Origin: Strigamia acuminata
Lineage: Eukaryota > Arthropoda > Chilopoda > Geophilomorpha > Linotaeniidae
Direction: 5' to 3'
Assembly (NCBI GenBank): GCA_949358305.1
Contig: OX442314.1
Coordinates: 23,863,060-23,927,059 of the forward strand
Length of the DNA stretch: 64,000 nt
The notes beneath the pieces were generated by a model that had not been told where the DNA came from, did no database searches, and was given only the letters and a program-made list of their open reading frames with translations. This document shows, piece by piece, positions 1-9,765 of the stretch; positions within the stretch are counted from its first letter, which is position 1, and each line of letters opens with the position of its first letter. The position numbers and the translations under genes are program-made.

Positions 1-1
1 G

Positions 2-271
2 ACACCGCAAGAAATGGTGACGTCAATGCCGCCTGAGCCAGCTAAACCCACCGAGGAAGATAAGCAACCGGTCAAAGTTGACACTGGAAAGGCGGAAGAG
101 ATGCCTGAAGCAACTCCACGTGTCAAATTAACGCCCGAAACTTCACCTTGCCACAACTGTGGTCAAATAGGACATTGGGCGAGACAATGCACGCAGCCGC
201 CCAAGCCAGTATCCAAAGAGGAGATGCGCAAGGCAATTCGTACATTGACGGAATGCCTAAAAAACATGTAA
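2..271 (+). CDS. gag: Gag C-terminus (nucleocapsid) of the gypsy element, partial
   Basis: The frame is open from the left edge of the window and stops at 269-271. It encodes an acidic and proline-containing linker followed by one CCHC zinc knuckle, CHNCGQIGHWARQC (C-x2-C-x4-H-x4-C), at about 149-190. Such a knuckle packages the element's RNA in the nucleocapsid part of Gag. After the knuckle come 25-30 basic residues and the stop. The frame overlaps pol, which lies in the -1 frame, and the stop follows a slippery heptamer directly. Capsid and matrix regions are outside the window. Confidence 0.8.
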   Translation, partial: TPQEMVTSMPPEPAKPTEEDKQPVKVDTGKAEEMPEATPRVKLTPETSPCHNCGQIGHWARQCTQPPKPVSKEEMRKAIRTLTECLKNM

Positions 272-3200
272 GCGCGATTCCTGCACGGCCAGAGGAACTC
301 GCGCCAGAAAAAATTTCGGAACTGGCCATAACAGAGGAATGTCGGATGGAAGAGATATTTGTCGCCCCATTTAGCGTAGCCCCACTGAAAATGGTTTTGA
401 CCCCTCCAGAAGCCATTGGAACTATGAGAAAGAAGGGTGAGATAATTTATACAATGAAGAAAGGTCAAATTGTCGGAATACAGTTTCCACCGACAGAATT
501 ATCACTTTTGACGAAAATTAAAGAGGCAATAAACGCTGGTGAATCATTTTTTAAAGAGAAAGTTTACGAAGTGTTAAAAGAAGTAAAACTAGTAGAAGAA
601 AATGAAGCTTTAGTGTTTTGGTCGAAAGTGAAGGAAAATTTTGAAAATGAGCCAACTATCGAAGCTCACGTGATGGAAGCACCATGCACGTGGACAGATG
701 TAGACGCATGTATTGAAGAAATGACCAAACTTCCGTCAATACCACAAAGAGTAAGAGTTTTTAAGGTCATAATACCTGAAGACGAAATTTTGGAAAATAT
801 GACGACAATGGAGATTGTGACGGAACACGGGAGTGTAATGACCAATTTGGATTCAGGTGCGAATCGGAGCTGCATTTCATTGCCTGTAGTGCGAGCATTG
901 GGAATGGAGAAGTTTGTTACTAAAGTAAGACCCAACATGGCAATAAACACCGCAGATAAGAAGGTGCAACCCCTGGGTTCAATACGAATACCTTTTCGGT
1001 GGTCGCATGGGGCAATGATTCATTCATTTCTGGTGCTGCCCCATGAAGTAAAATTTGTATTAATGGGCAACGACATCATGAAACAAATGGGAGTACAACC
1101 GAACCCCGTCACAGGAAAATGGAACTTTGTCACCAATTTTAAAATTCCATGCGAATATGTTCCACAAGAAGTGCTAGATCGACTAGAAAAGAAAAAAGAA
1201 CATGCTGAATCAACTTATCGCACATTCAAGAAAGACTCGAATTTTGCAGCATTTCAGGCTCGACTTAAAGTAGGAAATGGAGTGTCGAATTTAGTCGAAG
1301 AAGCGAAGCTTCAATTGAATGAAGCCGCGCAATTAGAAACAGTGCTAAAAAGATATGAGAAAATTCTGACAAAAACGCCCGGCAGAACGCACATTCTGCA
1401 GCATTCCATCGAATTGGACACAGAAAGACCAATTAGAGTGCCCTTTCGAAGCTGGAATCCGCAGAAGAGGGAAATTTTGCGACAAATGTGTCAAGAATTA
1501 AAAGACAAGGGCTACGTGTCGGAGGCAGAGGGAGATTATGCAGCAAGGATTGTGCTAGTGTCGAAAGCAGGGTCAGACCCAAGACTGTGTATCGATTACA
1601 GGCCAATTAATGAGCACACCCGCTATGACCCACCACAAATGCCGACGATAACAGAAATACTACGAGAACTTGGCGAATTCCAATGGGTTTCCACAATCGA
1701 TTTGACCAAAGGCTACTGGCAAATCGAACTACGGCCAGAGGATCGGCCAAAGACAGCCTTCTGGAGTCCCATTGGGAGATTGATGTTTAATGTAATGCCA
1801 TTTGGATTGGTAAATGCGCCTACTACATTTCAACGCTTAATTGAGAAAGTTTTAGGAGATGCATTCCATAGCTACGCTTGGGCTTACTTAGATGACATCG
1901 TCATAGTTTCACAGACATACGAGCAGCACATGAAACATCTAAATTCAGTGCTAAAAAAGTTAGAAAAGGCAAACTTGCATGTGAACCCAGAGAAATCAAA
2001 GTTTTGTAGAAAGCAACTAAAATTTCTTGGATTTAGTTTGGGAGTGGAAGGAGTGGCAGCCGACCCAAAGAAAGTCAGTGCCATTGCGGATTTTCCACCA
2101 CCAACAAATCTGACCGAACTACAACGCTTCTTGGGAATGGTCAATTTCTTCCACCGGCTGTTGAAGAACTTGGCCACCATTGCAGAGCCACTGCGACCAT
2201 TACTCAAGAAAGGAGTAAATTTTGAGTGGAAGGAAGAACATCAAACTGCATTCGACCAAATTAAACTTCTGCTAACCGACTCAAAAACAATGATGTTACC
2301 CGACCTTAACAAGCCGCTGATTGTCCACACGGATGCGAGCAAAAAGGGGTTAGGAGCTGCATTAATGCAAGAGAAAGAAATTGACGGCCAAATGATTGAG
2401 GTTCCATGTGTGTACATCAGCAGGAGTCTGCAGCAAGCAGAAAATAACTATAGTGCAACCGACTTAGAGTGTTTGGCGGTCATCTGGGCTCTACGCAAAT
2501 TTAGAGCATATTTGGAGTTTACTTCATTTACAGTCCAGACGGACCACCAGGCCCTTCGATGGTTAATGCGACTTGAGGAACCTGCAGGAAGACTCGCAAG
2601 ATGGCAGATGGAACTCATGTCATATAATTTCCAAATACAATACATAAAAGGACCAGCCAATGTTCTTGCAGACGCCATGTCAAGAGCACCAGTGGACTTG
2701 CCCGAAAATGATGAAGATAGTGGTGAAGCTGACGGTGACACTTCCTACTGTCCGACAGGGTCAAGCCACTGGAAATTCAAGAACTGGAATCAGCTGCCAG
2801 TTCAAGAAGAAAAGCCGTCTAGTGACGACCAATTTGTCGCACATTGGTGCAATGTTTACAATGTAGGAGAAGCTCACAGTGAAGTGGAGAAAGAAGAGGA
2901 AGAATGGCAATATCTTCCGAGTACCAAGAATGAGATGATCAGTGCATTTATTGCCAAGGTGACGGATCAGATGGATTGTCATCCACCAACAAGGCAGGAC
3001 TTTATTGATCACCAAATCGCTGACAAACAATGTCAACGAATACGTCATTACTTGGAAACTCAGCAGTTCCCACCACACATCACCACGAGACTCCAGCGTA
3101 GAAAGTTTTGTAAAAGGACATCGCAACATATTCTAGAAGAAGGTTTATTGATGAGATATCATCCCACGATTACGGACGAATTTGATGATAGCAACAGGGC

Positions 3201-5034
3201 ATTGAAGGTGGTAGTACCAAAGTCGCTGAAACATCGAGTGTTGTGGTTAATGCACGGCCACCCTTTGGCGAGTCACTGCGGAATTTCAAGAACGATGTAT
3301 CGAATAAAGCAGATTTACACTTGGGAGAGCATGAAAGCAGATGTGTCACGATTCATCCGACACTGCACAAGATGTCAGGCGTGCAAGCCGAGAAAAAAGA
3401 CAACAACTGAGTCAGCGAACATTGGACCCTACGCTCCTTTCGAATGCCTAAGTGCAGATTTAACAGGACCTAAACCTCGGACCAAAGAAGGCAATAACTA
3501 CATCTTCGTCGTAATCGACATTGCGACAAGATGGCCGATATTATTTCCAATGGACGGACCGACAGCTCAGCTAGTGGCAGACTGCATTTACGACGTATCA
3601 ATGGATTGGGGCTTTGCACAAAAAATTATTTCGGACAATGGCCCGCAATTTAAAGCAGCATTTTACAAAGAATTTTGCAAAAAGTACAAAATGACTCCGA
3701 AATTCACGTCACCTTACCACCCACAAGCCAACCCGGTGGAGCGCCTTAATAGAGATATAAAATATATCATTGCAATTTTTACATCAATCCACAACCGGTG
3801 GGATGAATTTTTAAGAGAAATTGCCTTCAGTATTAGAACCACGGACACAAGAGGTCGTGGCTATTCTCCCGCCTACTTGAATTGCGCAAGAGAGTTTCGC
3901 ATCCCGTGGGACCCGAGAATACTTGATGGAATGCTAAAAATTGATCCAGATCGTCCGGAAATTTATGTGCAAAAATTAGAGAGAATAATTAGCGACACCT
4001 ATCAACATATGCAGGCGCATATCACGGATTTACGAGAGCGTGTCGAAGGTCACAAGTTGGACAGCAAGTTTGAAAACTTCCGAGTAAACGACCTAGTATG
4101 GCGAGAGAATCATGCACTATCAAGAGCAGCGAGAGGATTTTCCGCCAGTATTGCGGACAAAAGGACGGGACCTTACGTGATCACACAAGTGCATCAAGGA
4201 GGCGCCGTGAAATTAAGACGCTTAAAGGACAATAAAGTTTTCACCTCAATTCACACATCGGAATTAACGCCCTATTTCCCGGAATTCAACCAAGAAATTT
4301 GGGTGGAGGGCCAAACTGAAAGTAATCCCGACGCAGAAGTTATCAACACATTGTTAGACGACATTCCACCAACAAAAGAAATCGTGCAAGAAAACACAGG
4401 AATCTCAGAGGAAACTTCACCGCTAGAAAATGAAATACGAGTGCAAAAGGACACTGAAATTCAAGAAAATGCACAAATTTCAGAAGAAAATGCGCAAACA
4501 GAGTTAGAAAGTTCGGAAAACATAAATAAAGGCGATGAAGTCGAGACGCAGTTGCAAGTGCCACCGGTAGATGTCGCTCAAAATCAAGCGAAGCAACCGG
4601 AGTCGAGAAATGAGGAGAATGACAAAGTCGAAACGCAACTACAGATGTTGCCGGAAGATGTCGCCCAAGTACAGGCACATTCTCAAAAACAAAAAGACGT
4701 CGAAATTCAAAACGACGAAGTCAGAATAGGAAGTGGGCAAGGAGAAATACAAGCACAAGAGGATGCCGAAATTCAAAACGACGAAAGCTCACAAAACACG
4801 GGAAATGTAGCGGAAAAGGAGAATTCTATTTTATTTCCACTTAAAGAGTTTTTTGGAGGTGAAGAGCAATTAAAATCACTCCAAAAAAGGGGGGAAGAGT
4901 GGAGTGGAAAAGAAAAACGCAAAAACAAATACAAAAATTTATTAAAAACTTCGCCAAGAGAGAAGAAAACTGCCTCGAAATATACATTAAGAGACAGAGC
5001 GAAGTTGAAAGCCCCGAGCAAGCTGAGGGACTAA
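148..5034 (+). CDS. pol: Pol polyprotein of gypsy element (protease, RT, RNase H, integrase)
   Basis: The frame is open from 148, but translation probably enters it by frameshift near 262. Counting residues from 148, the aspartic protease has DSGA at D235. The reverse transcriptase has YLDD at 580-583. RNase H has its first aspartate at D729 (HTDASKKG). The integrase has an H-x4-H ... C-x2-C finger (H1038, H1043, C1073, C1076), then D1104, D1163 and E1198, a D-D-35-E layout, followed by a GPY-type module (RTGPYVITQV). All catalytic residues looked for are present. After about 1,390 the protein runs on for some 240 residues of Glu/Gln/Asn-rich, repetitive sequence that ends in a basic tail. 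That extension is unusual and has no recognised domain. It copies the element's RNA into DNA and integrates it. Confidence 0.93.
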   Translation: MPQLWSNRTLGETMHAAAQASIQRGDAQGNSYIDGMPKKHVSAIPARPEELAPEKISELAITEECRMEEIFVAPFSVAPLKMVLTPPEAIGTMRKKGEIIYTMKKGQIVGIQFPPTELSLLTKIKEAINAGESFFKEKVYEVLKEVKLVEENEALVFWSKVKENFENEPTIEAHVMEAPCTWTDVDACIEEMTKLPSIPQRVRVFKVIIPEDEILENMTTMEIVTEHGSVMTNLDSGANRSCISLPVVRALGMEKFVTKVRPNMAINTADKKVQPLGSIRIPFRWSHGAMIHSFLVLPHEVKFVLMGNDIMKQMGVQPNPVTGKWNFVTNFKIPCEYVPQEVLDRLEKKKEHAESTYRTFKKDSNFAAFQARLKVGNGVSNLVEEAKLQLNEAAQLETVLKRYEKILTKTPGRTHILQHSIELDTERPIRVPFRSWNPQKREILRQMCQELKDKGYVSEAEGDYAARIVLVSKAGSDPRLCIDYRPINEHTRYDPPQMPTITEILRELGEFQWVSTIDLTKGYWQIELRPEDRPKTAFWSPIGRLMFNVMPFGLVNAPTTFQRLIEKVLGDAFHSYAWAYLDDIVIVSQTYEQHMKHLNSVLKKLEKANLHVNPEKSKFCRKQLKFLGFSLGVEGVAADPKKVSAIADFPPPTNLTELQRFLGMVNFFHRLLKNLATIAEPLRPLLKKGVNFEWKEEHQTAFDQIKLLLTDSKTMMLPDLNKPLIVHTDASKKGLGAALMQEKEIDGQMIEVPCVYISRSLQQAENNYSATDLECLAVIWALRKFRAYLEFTSFTVQTDHQALRWLMRLEEPAGRLARWQMELMSYNFQIQYIKGPANVLADAMSRAPVDLPENDEDSGEADGDTSYCPTGSSHWKFKNWNQLPVQEEKPSSDDQFVAHWCNVYNVGEAHSEVEKEEEEWQYLPSTKNEMISAFIAKVTDQMDCHPPTRQDFIDHQIADKQCQRIRHYLETQQFPPHITTRLQRRKFCKRTSQHILEEGLLMRYHPTITDEFDDSNRALKVVVPKSLKHRVLWLMHGHPLASHCGISRTMYRIKQIYTWESMKADVSRFIRHCTRCQACKPRKKTTTESANIGPYAPFECLSADLTGPKPRTKEGNNYIFVVIDIATRWPILFPMDGPTAQLVADCIYDVSMDWGFAQKIISDNGPQFKAAFYKEFCKKYKMTPKFTSPYHPQANPVERLNRDIKYIIAIFTSIHNRWDEFLREIAFSIRTTDTRGRGYSPAYLNCAREFRIPWDPRILDGMLKIDPDRPEIYVQKLERIISDTYQHMQAHITDLRERVEGHKLDSKFENFRVNDLVWRENHALSRAARGFSASIADKRTGPYVITQVHQGGAVKLRRLKDNKVFTSIHTSELTPYFPEFNQEIWVEGQTESNPDAEVINTLLDDIPPTKEIVQENTGISEETSPLENEIRVQKDTEIQENAQISEENAQTELESSENINKGDEVETQLQVPPVDVAQNQAKQPESRNEENDKVETQLQMLPEDVAQVQAHSQKQKDVEIQNDEVRIGSGQGEIQAQEDAEIQNDESSQNTGNVAEKENSILFPLKEFFGGEEQLKSLQKRGEEWSGKEKRKNKYKNLLKTSPREKKTASKYTLRDRAKLKAPSKLRD
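259..265 (+). promoter_or_regulatory. -1 ribosomal frameshift site A AAA AAC
   Basis: In the gag frame the sequence reads ctA AAA AAC atg taa, so a canonical X XXY YYZ heptamer lies one codon before the gag stop. A one-base slip back enters the pol frame, which is open at this point and continues to 5034. The pol frame is the -1 frame relative to gag. This is the usual way such elements make a Gag-Pol fusion. A downstream stem or pseudoknot was not modelled. Confidence 0.8.
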
Positions 5035-5267
5035 TGACGTCAGTAGGGATCCAGGAAGTGGATGACGTCGCGAGCTCGAAGATGATTGGAGGTTCAGAGT
5101 TCACATGTGAGTTCGAAGACGACGAAGCGCACGCAAAGTCGGAAAATTGGATAAGCAATAGTTTCGATATTAAGAGAAAGGAGATATCACAATTGGTGAG
5201 TGAAATCGATTCAAAACAGAAGGAAAATTCACCAAGATTAACGCAATCAAACTTTCGGCAACTTTAG
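4899..5267 (+). other. Overlapping 122-codon reading frame at the end of pol
   Basis: This ATG-started frame overlaps the last 136 bases of pol in another frame and runs 230 bases past the pol stop. The product would be basic at first and acidic later. No domain was recognised. It may be chance, or a remnant of a longer pol or accessory frame. It lies in the same phase as the third ORF at 5,811, but stop codons separate the two. Confidence 0.2.
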
Positions 5268-5810
5268 ATCATCGATCGGCTACAAAAAACAAGGATGGCC
5301 GGACGAAAAAGATCACATGAGAAGTACGAGGACAGCGAACTTGCAGCAATGTCGCCCGAAGCAGTAAGGAATATAAAAAACTTGTGATCGGGGAAAAGAA
5401 AATATTATTAAAATGTGGCGACACCGTTTCTAAACCGAGTGAATCGTGGAAAATTTAACGAAAGCAAATTCGATAAAAAAGAAAGAAAAACTCGTAAGGA
5501 GGCCGGGAAAAGATTAAGTTTAGTAACTTCAACATAAAAGAAGCGAATCAAACAAATATTTAAGTCAGCAAAGCGAGAATATTAAACGGGTTTATGCAAA
5601 ACAGAGATTCCGGAAAATGTTCAAAGCCGCCTCGTGATTTAAAGCGTCGCGAGCGCCATCTAGTGTTGAAATGGATAAACTCGGGCGATAGAACGGCGTT
5701 GTTGGCGCCATCTAGTATCCAAATAGACAAACTCGAATAGAAAACGATGTCGCGCGCAACCATTTAAAGGAAATAAAAGGCAAAATATTGAAAGTAAAAT
5801 CTAATTGCAG
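5268..5810 (+). other. Inter-ORF spacer of the gypsy element
   Basis: No long frame is open here. The stretch holds two direct copies of a roughly 40-bp block starting GCGCCATCTAGT (5653 and 5705), each a reverse-complement match to the CTCF-like core ACTAGATGGCGC, and ends with a splice-acceptor-like TCTAATTGCAG. A non-coding gap before a third ORF is where errantivirus-type elements place the acceptor for their spliced env mRNA. Confidence 0.5.
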
Positions 5811-5811
5811 G
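5799..5811 (+). promoter_or_regulatory. Probable 3' splice site for the third ORF
   Basis: The sequence TCTAATTGCAG|GCG is a good acceptor. The third ORF has an in-frame TAA at 5802-5804 and becomes open immediately after it, so its first usable codon after splicing is GCG at 5811. There is no in-frame ATG for about 95 codons, so splicing to an upstream leader carrying the start codon is the simplest way to express it. The donor would lie left of the window. Confidence 0.55.
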
Positions 5812-8084
5812 CGAAAATTTTGTCAACATCATGGGATGCGCTGCCAAACAGTGTTGTCACCAAACGAAGTATTTTTCGGGGCCGGCTGCCAAGGAAATAC
5901 AAGAAAGTCTGCCAGGAGAAGGATTACACAGCATATCGAGCGAGGAGAATATTTACATCGGCGACCAACAAAAGATTCGGGACCAAAAGGAGGTTGGCTC
6001 AATGCACAAATGGAGAATTGAGAGAGGAACTGCGAGTCATCGCTTGGGCAGATGACCCGCCAGGACCATTTGGGTCGAAGATGCTGCAGGATGCATTCCC
6101 TCTAACAGAAGAAGAGTTGGAGGATTTAGAAATATTCCTCCGTCCGGAAACTGACAAGAGAGAATTCCAGGAGAAAATTATGGCAAAGCTCAGGACCAAC
6201 ATGCACCAAGTTGCAGAAGAGTACCTCCAGGAGGAGCAAGAATATGAGCAAACAGGCGGGAAATTAGAAGACGGGACGTATCGATTACCACCCTACTACA
6301 GGCAAACACAGTATAAGCTGCATCAGCTCAAAATGGTTGGAGTGCTAGACAGAGACTACATTCCTGTGCCGATACCGCCAGAATTTCTGCAGCAAGCGGA
6401 ACAGCAAAACACCGAGCATTGGCAGGGGAGCAGCGGCACCTATCACGAGCGCCCACAGGAGTCCACATCCAGAGACGTTGAGTGGAAAGTATTGTCGCAG
6501 TACAGAGTGGATCGTAAAGTCTCTCCACTTTCATTGGTGCGGGCCAGTCAAGAGGAAGAGTTCCTTTCCGTGGACGTCAATGAAGACATTGACATGAGGT
6601 CAACCGCGAGCAGACGGCCATCGGGAGAGTCGCGAGCAAAGAGTGGAGAACCAGAGACAGTGCGGAGCGTCCCATCGCCGATAATATGGAGTGCATCGCC
6701 GCCACCGCCGCCGCGTTCAGGGATTCTCGAACCCAAAGTGGAAGCAAACATGTTGCACCTAAAACGAAAAGATGAGTTTACCAAGTTGGAAGCCAAAGAG
6801 GAAGTGCGAGTAAACAACAAGCATCCACACACAGAGCCCGTGGTAGGGGGAGTTCAGAGGATGGACCACTCGATCCCCATGCCGGATACGGCAGTCATGA
6901 ACTACTCCAGCAACATGGCAATGAGGCCAGTGAAGGGCTATGACAAACACTACTACGACCTATGGGACTGCTGTCTTCGTTTCCCAGCGTCCATATTGGA
7001 ACAGTTTAAGGAAAGGATGGATCCTTATCAGCAAGCGCAACTGAAAGAGGCGCAGGCCGATTTAATTCGACGGGCAAAGGAATTTGTTGAGTGGCCTTTA
7101 AACGAGCAAACCCAAAAGCGATTGCAGAAATTCCAAAAACTAACAGTTCCGGCCCAGCAGAGACTTCTGTTCCCCGGGGTATTTACAACAGATGAGGACG
7201 CCTTCACAGCCGCGAGCCTCCTTTGGGGCACACACTTGGGCATGACCGAGGAGAAGTTGGAGAATTGGCTCTCCGTGCTGTACGATCCGGTTCTGCTGCG
7301 AAGTGATCTTATCTTGAGAGCCTTGGAGAATGGGGAAACCGTGGATCAGTGCTTTGTCAGGCTGCGACTCGAGTGGGATCTACGCCGAGAAGAAATGGAG
7401 CTAAGGAGGGACTCCGAGACTTTTGGGGGGCGTCCAATGCCAAATGTTCAGCCAGCAGGGTCCGAAACAAGATGGCGACCGGTGAGAACGTCAAGTTTGG
7501 CCTCCTCCACCTCCACAAGGTTGGAAACCTCATTCGCATCATGTTCAAGTTATGAGCAGGGGTATGGATCAGCCGGTGCGGGGAATCATGTGGTGCCTCA
7601 TCTGTCGAGGTTGGAGCTTAGCCACCAAAGCGGGGAGACCACAACCTCAAGTCAGGATCCCACACGAGAGTGTGCCGAGTCAGCAGAGATTAAGCCCCGA
7701 CAGAAAAGCGATAACGACAACTACGGGAAGATCCGCCGTCACTATCCTCGGCTGCAATTTGGGCGAGGGACACGCACGCTTCTCATTTTCAACCCGAAGC
7801 TGTGCAAGGAAGCCTTTGCCTGGCTGGAGCGAGCGTTGAGAGAGCCCGGAAACCCGACCCAACGGCAAAGAGTGGTATTTGCGCACCGCCCGCCGAAAAG
7901 CCGTAGGGAGTTGTTTGAAATGGATTACATTAACCTAATCGATAAGATCGCGCACGTCCAAGGCGTTTGGATGCACGTTAACACGGGAGTACAGTCGGGA
8001 CCCACAGTGGGTTTGCCGAAATTTTCGGTGTCGGAAGAAGAACGGCCACCACTGCCGCCATTCCCCAGGGTAAAGGCAGTTTAG
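5811..8084 (+). CDS. Third ORF of gypsy element, about 757 residues, function unknown
   Basis: This long frame follows pol where Env lies in errantiviruses, but no signal peptide, transmembrane helix, furin site or Env-like cysteine pattern is visible. The first 60 residues are strongly basic. An acidic, helix-prone segment follows at about 6,100-6,260, then a low-complexity Ser/Pro part containing PPPPP (near 6,700). A helical block of about 160 residues lies at 6,940-7,420 and a more ordered C-terminal block at 7,735-8,070. The helical block, with Trp/Leu/Arg-rich amphipathic helices, faintly recalls a capsid-like fold; this is a guess from pattern only. There is no in-frame ATG near the start. 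I do not recognise the protein. It could be an accessory or captured gene, or a second Gag-like protein. Confidence 0.7.
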   Translation, partial: AKILSTSWDALPNSVVTKRSIFRGRLPRKYKKVCQEKDYTAYRARRIFTSATNKRFGTKRRLAQCTNGELREELRVIAWADDPPGPFGSKMLQDAFPLTEEELEDLEIFLRPETDKREFQEKIMAKLRTNMHQVAEEYLQEEQEYEQTGGKLEDGTYRLPPYYRQTQYKLHQLKMVGVLDRDYIPVPIPPEFLQQAEQQNTEHWQGSSGTYHERPQESTSRDVEWKVLSQYRVDRKVSPLSLVRASQEEEFLSVDVNEDIDMRSTASRRPSGESRAKSGEPETVRSVPSPIIWSASPPPPPRSGILEPKVEANMLHLKRKDEFTKLEAKEEVRVNNKHPHTEPVVGGVQRMDHSIPMPDTAVMNYSSNMAMRPVKGYDKHYYDLWDCCLRFPASILEQFKERMDPYQQAQLKEAQADLIRRAKEFVEWPLNEQTQKRLQKFQKLTVPAQQRLLFPGVFTTDEDAFTAASLLWGTHLGMTEEKLENWLSVLYDPVLLRSDLILRALENGETVDQCFVRLRLEWDLRREEMELRRDSETFGGRPMPNVQPAGSETRWRPVRTSSLASSTSTRLETSFASCSSYEQGYGSAGAGNHVVPHLSRLELSHQSGETTTSSQDPTRECAESAEIKPRQKSDNDNYGKIRRHYPRLQFGRGTRTLLIFNPKLCKEAFAWLERALREPGNPTQRQRVVFAHRPPKSRRELFEMDYINLIDKIAHVQGVWMHVNTGVQSGPTVGLPKFSVSEEERPPLPPFPRVKAV

Positions 8085-8167
8085 TGAGAGCAGAAATGCC
8101 ACTGCTACCCTTAGTCCGGAGGGCTAAGCGGTTTGTTGAAGGGAAAATTTGGATGGCGCATCAATGC

Positions 8168-8181
8168 AAAAAGAGGGGAAG
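8168..8181 (+). promoter_or_regulatory. Polypurine tract
   Basis: The sequence AAAAAGAGGGGAAG lies 84 bases after the third ORF and is followed directly by TG, the expected first dinucleotide of an LTR. In LTR retrotransposons such a tract primes plus-strand DNA synthesis. Confidence 0.6.
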
Positions 8182-9637
8182 TGCAGTGGCCATGATGGTC
8201 ACTGAGTGATTCGAAAAGAACAATTTAATATTCTTATCATAATTTGTGTGCTTTATCGTGTTTTTTCCAAGTGTTTTAATATTTATTGGACAGAGAAATT
8301 GAGAATTCCAGAGCAATCATCACGTTTTTCCAAATATCATTATGCTGTATCTAAAAGAATAAATATTTTGATGTTTTATTTCTTATATAAAAAAGACTAA
8401 TTTCTTTATTCTCTCAATCATACTTGATATTGCACCACATTGAGCAAGGAGAACAGGTGATGCAAAATCACCACAGCAACCAGCCCTGGATGGTGCACAG
8501 GATGTGCATCCTGCTCCCGGATAAAGGGTTATGGCGCAATCTAAATTCGTATAAGGAGTTGTGGTGCAATTCACCTAGGAGTTCTGGGGAAAATTGCTCT
8601 CACAACTTCAGTTCAAGTCTCCTTTTCACCAGTACCAGTCATGTCATATTTTGCTCCAGTGTTTCTACAAACCCAGTAATAATATGATTGTGATTATCCT
8701 GCACCAAAGGAATTTGGATTCACCTTGCTGATAGGGTTAAGCAGCTAGGTGTCATCTTGCCAACAGGGATTCTTTGGCTAGATTTTGTCTTGCTATTTGG
8801 GATTCAATAGCTAGATTTATCTTGCTCAAACAGCCAGTTTGAGTTGAGATTTCAGAGTTTTGAAGCCAAATTGTGTGTAACAATTTGGGAGTTTATCTTT
8901 GCACTCAGAGCAAGGGAGTCTTAGCCTTGGACTTTAACAAGCGGGCGCCACCTTGAGCGTTTAATCAAGAAGGAATCAAGTACTTGTACGAGATTCACTG
9001 TGTGAGACGCACGAGAGACGGACGACATCGCCGCGACTTACGGAACCACCACGGGACCCGAATTGCGAGACGCCGCCCGAGACGAACCACGACGACCAGC
9101 CGCCAAGGAATTTCTCAAGCCCGAGAAATTACCCGAACCACTGACCGTCGAGGAGGAGTTTGCAGAAGCGTGAGTAGTGTTGAACAGTGCGAAAGCACGT
9201 CCTTTCCGGATTTCCCGGCACTATTCTCGCCTTTGCGAGTGTTATTTGTCGCCATTCGTAATAATAAGGAGAAGCGCGACGTCGACAAGCCAGCCACGCC
9301 GTGGGAGAAGATTGTTTTCCTCATTTTCCATTATTACTAACATTTCGATTATTTTAAGTAGTATTGTTTAAATTACGCATTATTTGTATAATTAACCCAA
9401 TTTTCCCCGAATAAATAACAAATATTCATTTTAAGCAACCACAGTGTATTTTATTAATAGGTTAAATATTTTAGTCAGTTTAGTCTTGAGAAGGAATATT
9501 AATTTAAACATTAATATTTCTCCTCATTAGTGAAATTATTTGTTTTAGAATATTAGAAGAATATTCAGGTTTTGATAAGACCCGTCGTGGCAACCCGTTG
9601 TATCTCATTGGCAAAGGTGACATTTGAGATCACAACA
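8182..9637 (+). repeat. Probable 3' LTR of the gypsy element
   Basis: The start is set by the polypurine tract and the TG at 8182. The end at ACAACA (9637) is a guess, because the partner LTR is outside the window. The stretch has no long frame. It holds a CpG-rich part (8,934-9,320) and AATAAATAA (about 9,409) that could serve for polyadenylation. A length near 1.45 kb would be long, though not unknown, for a gypsy LTR. Confidence 0.4.
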
Positions 9638-9755
9638 CTATTTCGTCAAGAACCCTACTATTGCCATCTGACGAAGAAATGGTTAAATGCTTAAACAAAA
9701 ACGCTACATCCTCGCTTCAAAAAGGCTTTTTACTTACCGATGGGTGGCGCTCCAC

Positions 9756-9765
9756 GCGCATGCGC
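9756..9765. promoter_or_regulatory. NRF1-like palindrome GCGCATGCGC, left end of foldback
   Basis: A perfect GCGCATGCGC lies in the left terminal repeat. It matches the core of the NRF1 (Drosophila Ewg) binding site. It mirrors the copy at 11188. Confidence 0.4.

Larger units (their letters stand above)
1..9637 (+). mobile_element. Ty3/gypsy LTR retrotransposon, 5' end outside the window
   Basis: The order seen is gag end, pol (protease, reverse transcriptase, RNase H, integrase), a third ORF, a polypurine tract and a probable long LTR. Protease before RT, and integrase after RNase H, is the Ty3/gypsy order. The coding part has no internal stop or frameshift apart from the programmed gag-pol overlap, so this copy could be recent. 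The 5' LTR, primer-binding site and most of gag lie left of the window, so the two LTRs cannot be compared and the 3' boundary is an estimate. A third ORF and a long LTR are reminiscent of the Osvaldo/Ulysses group, but that placement is only inference. Confidence 0.85.
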
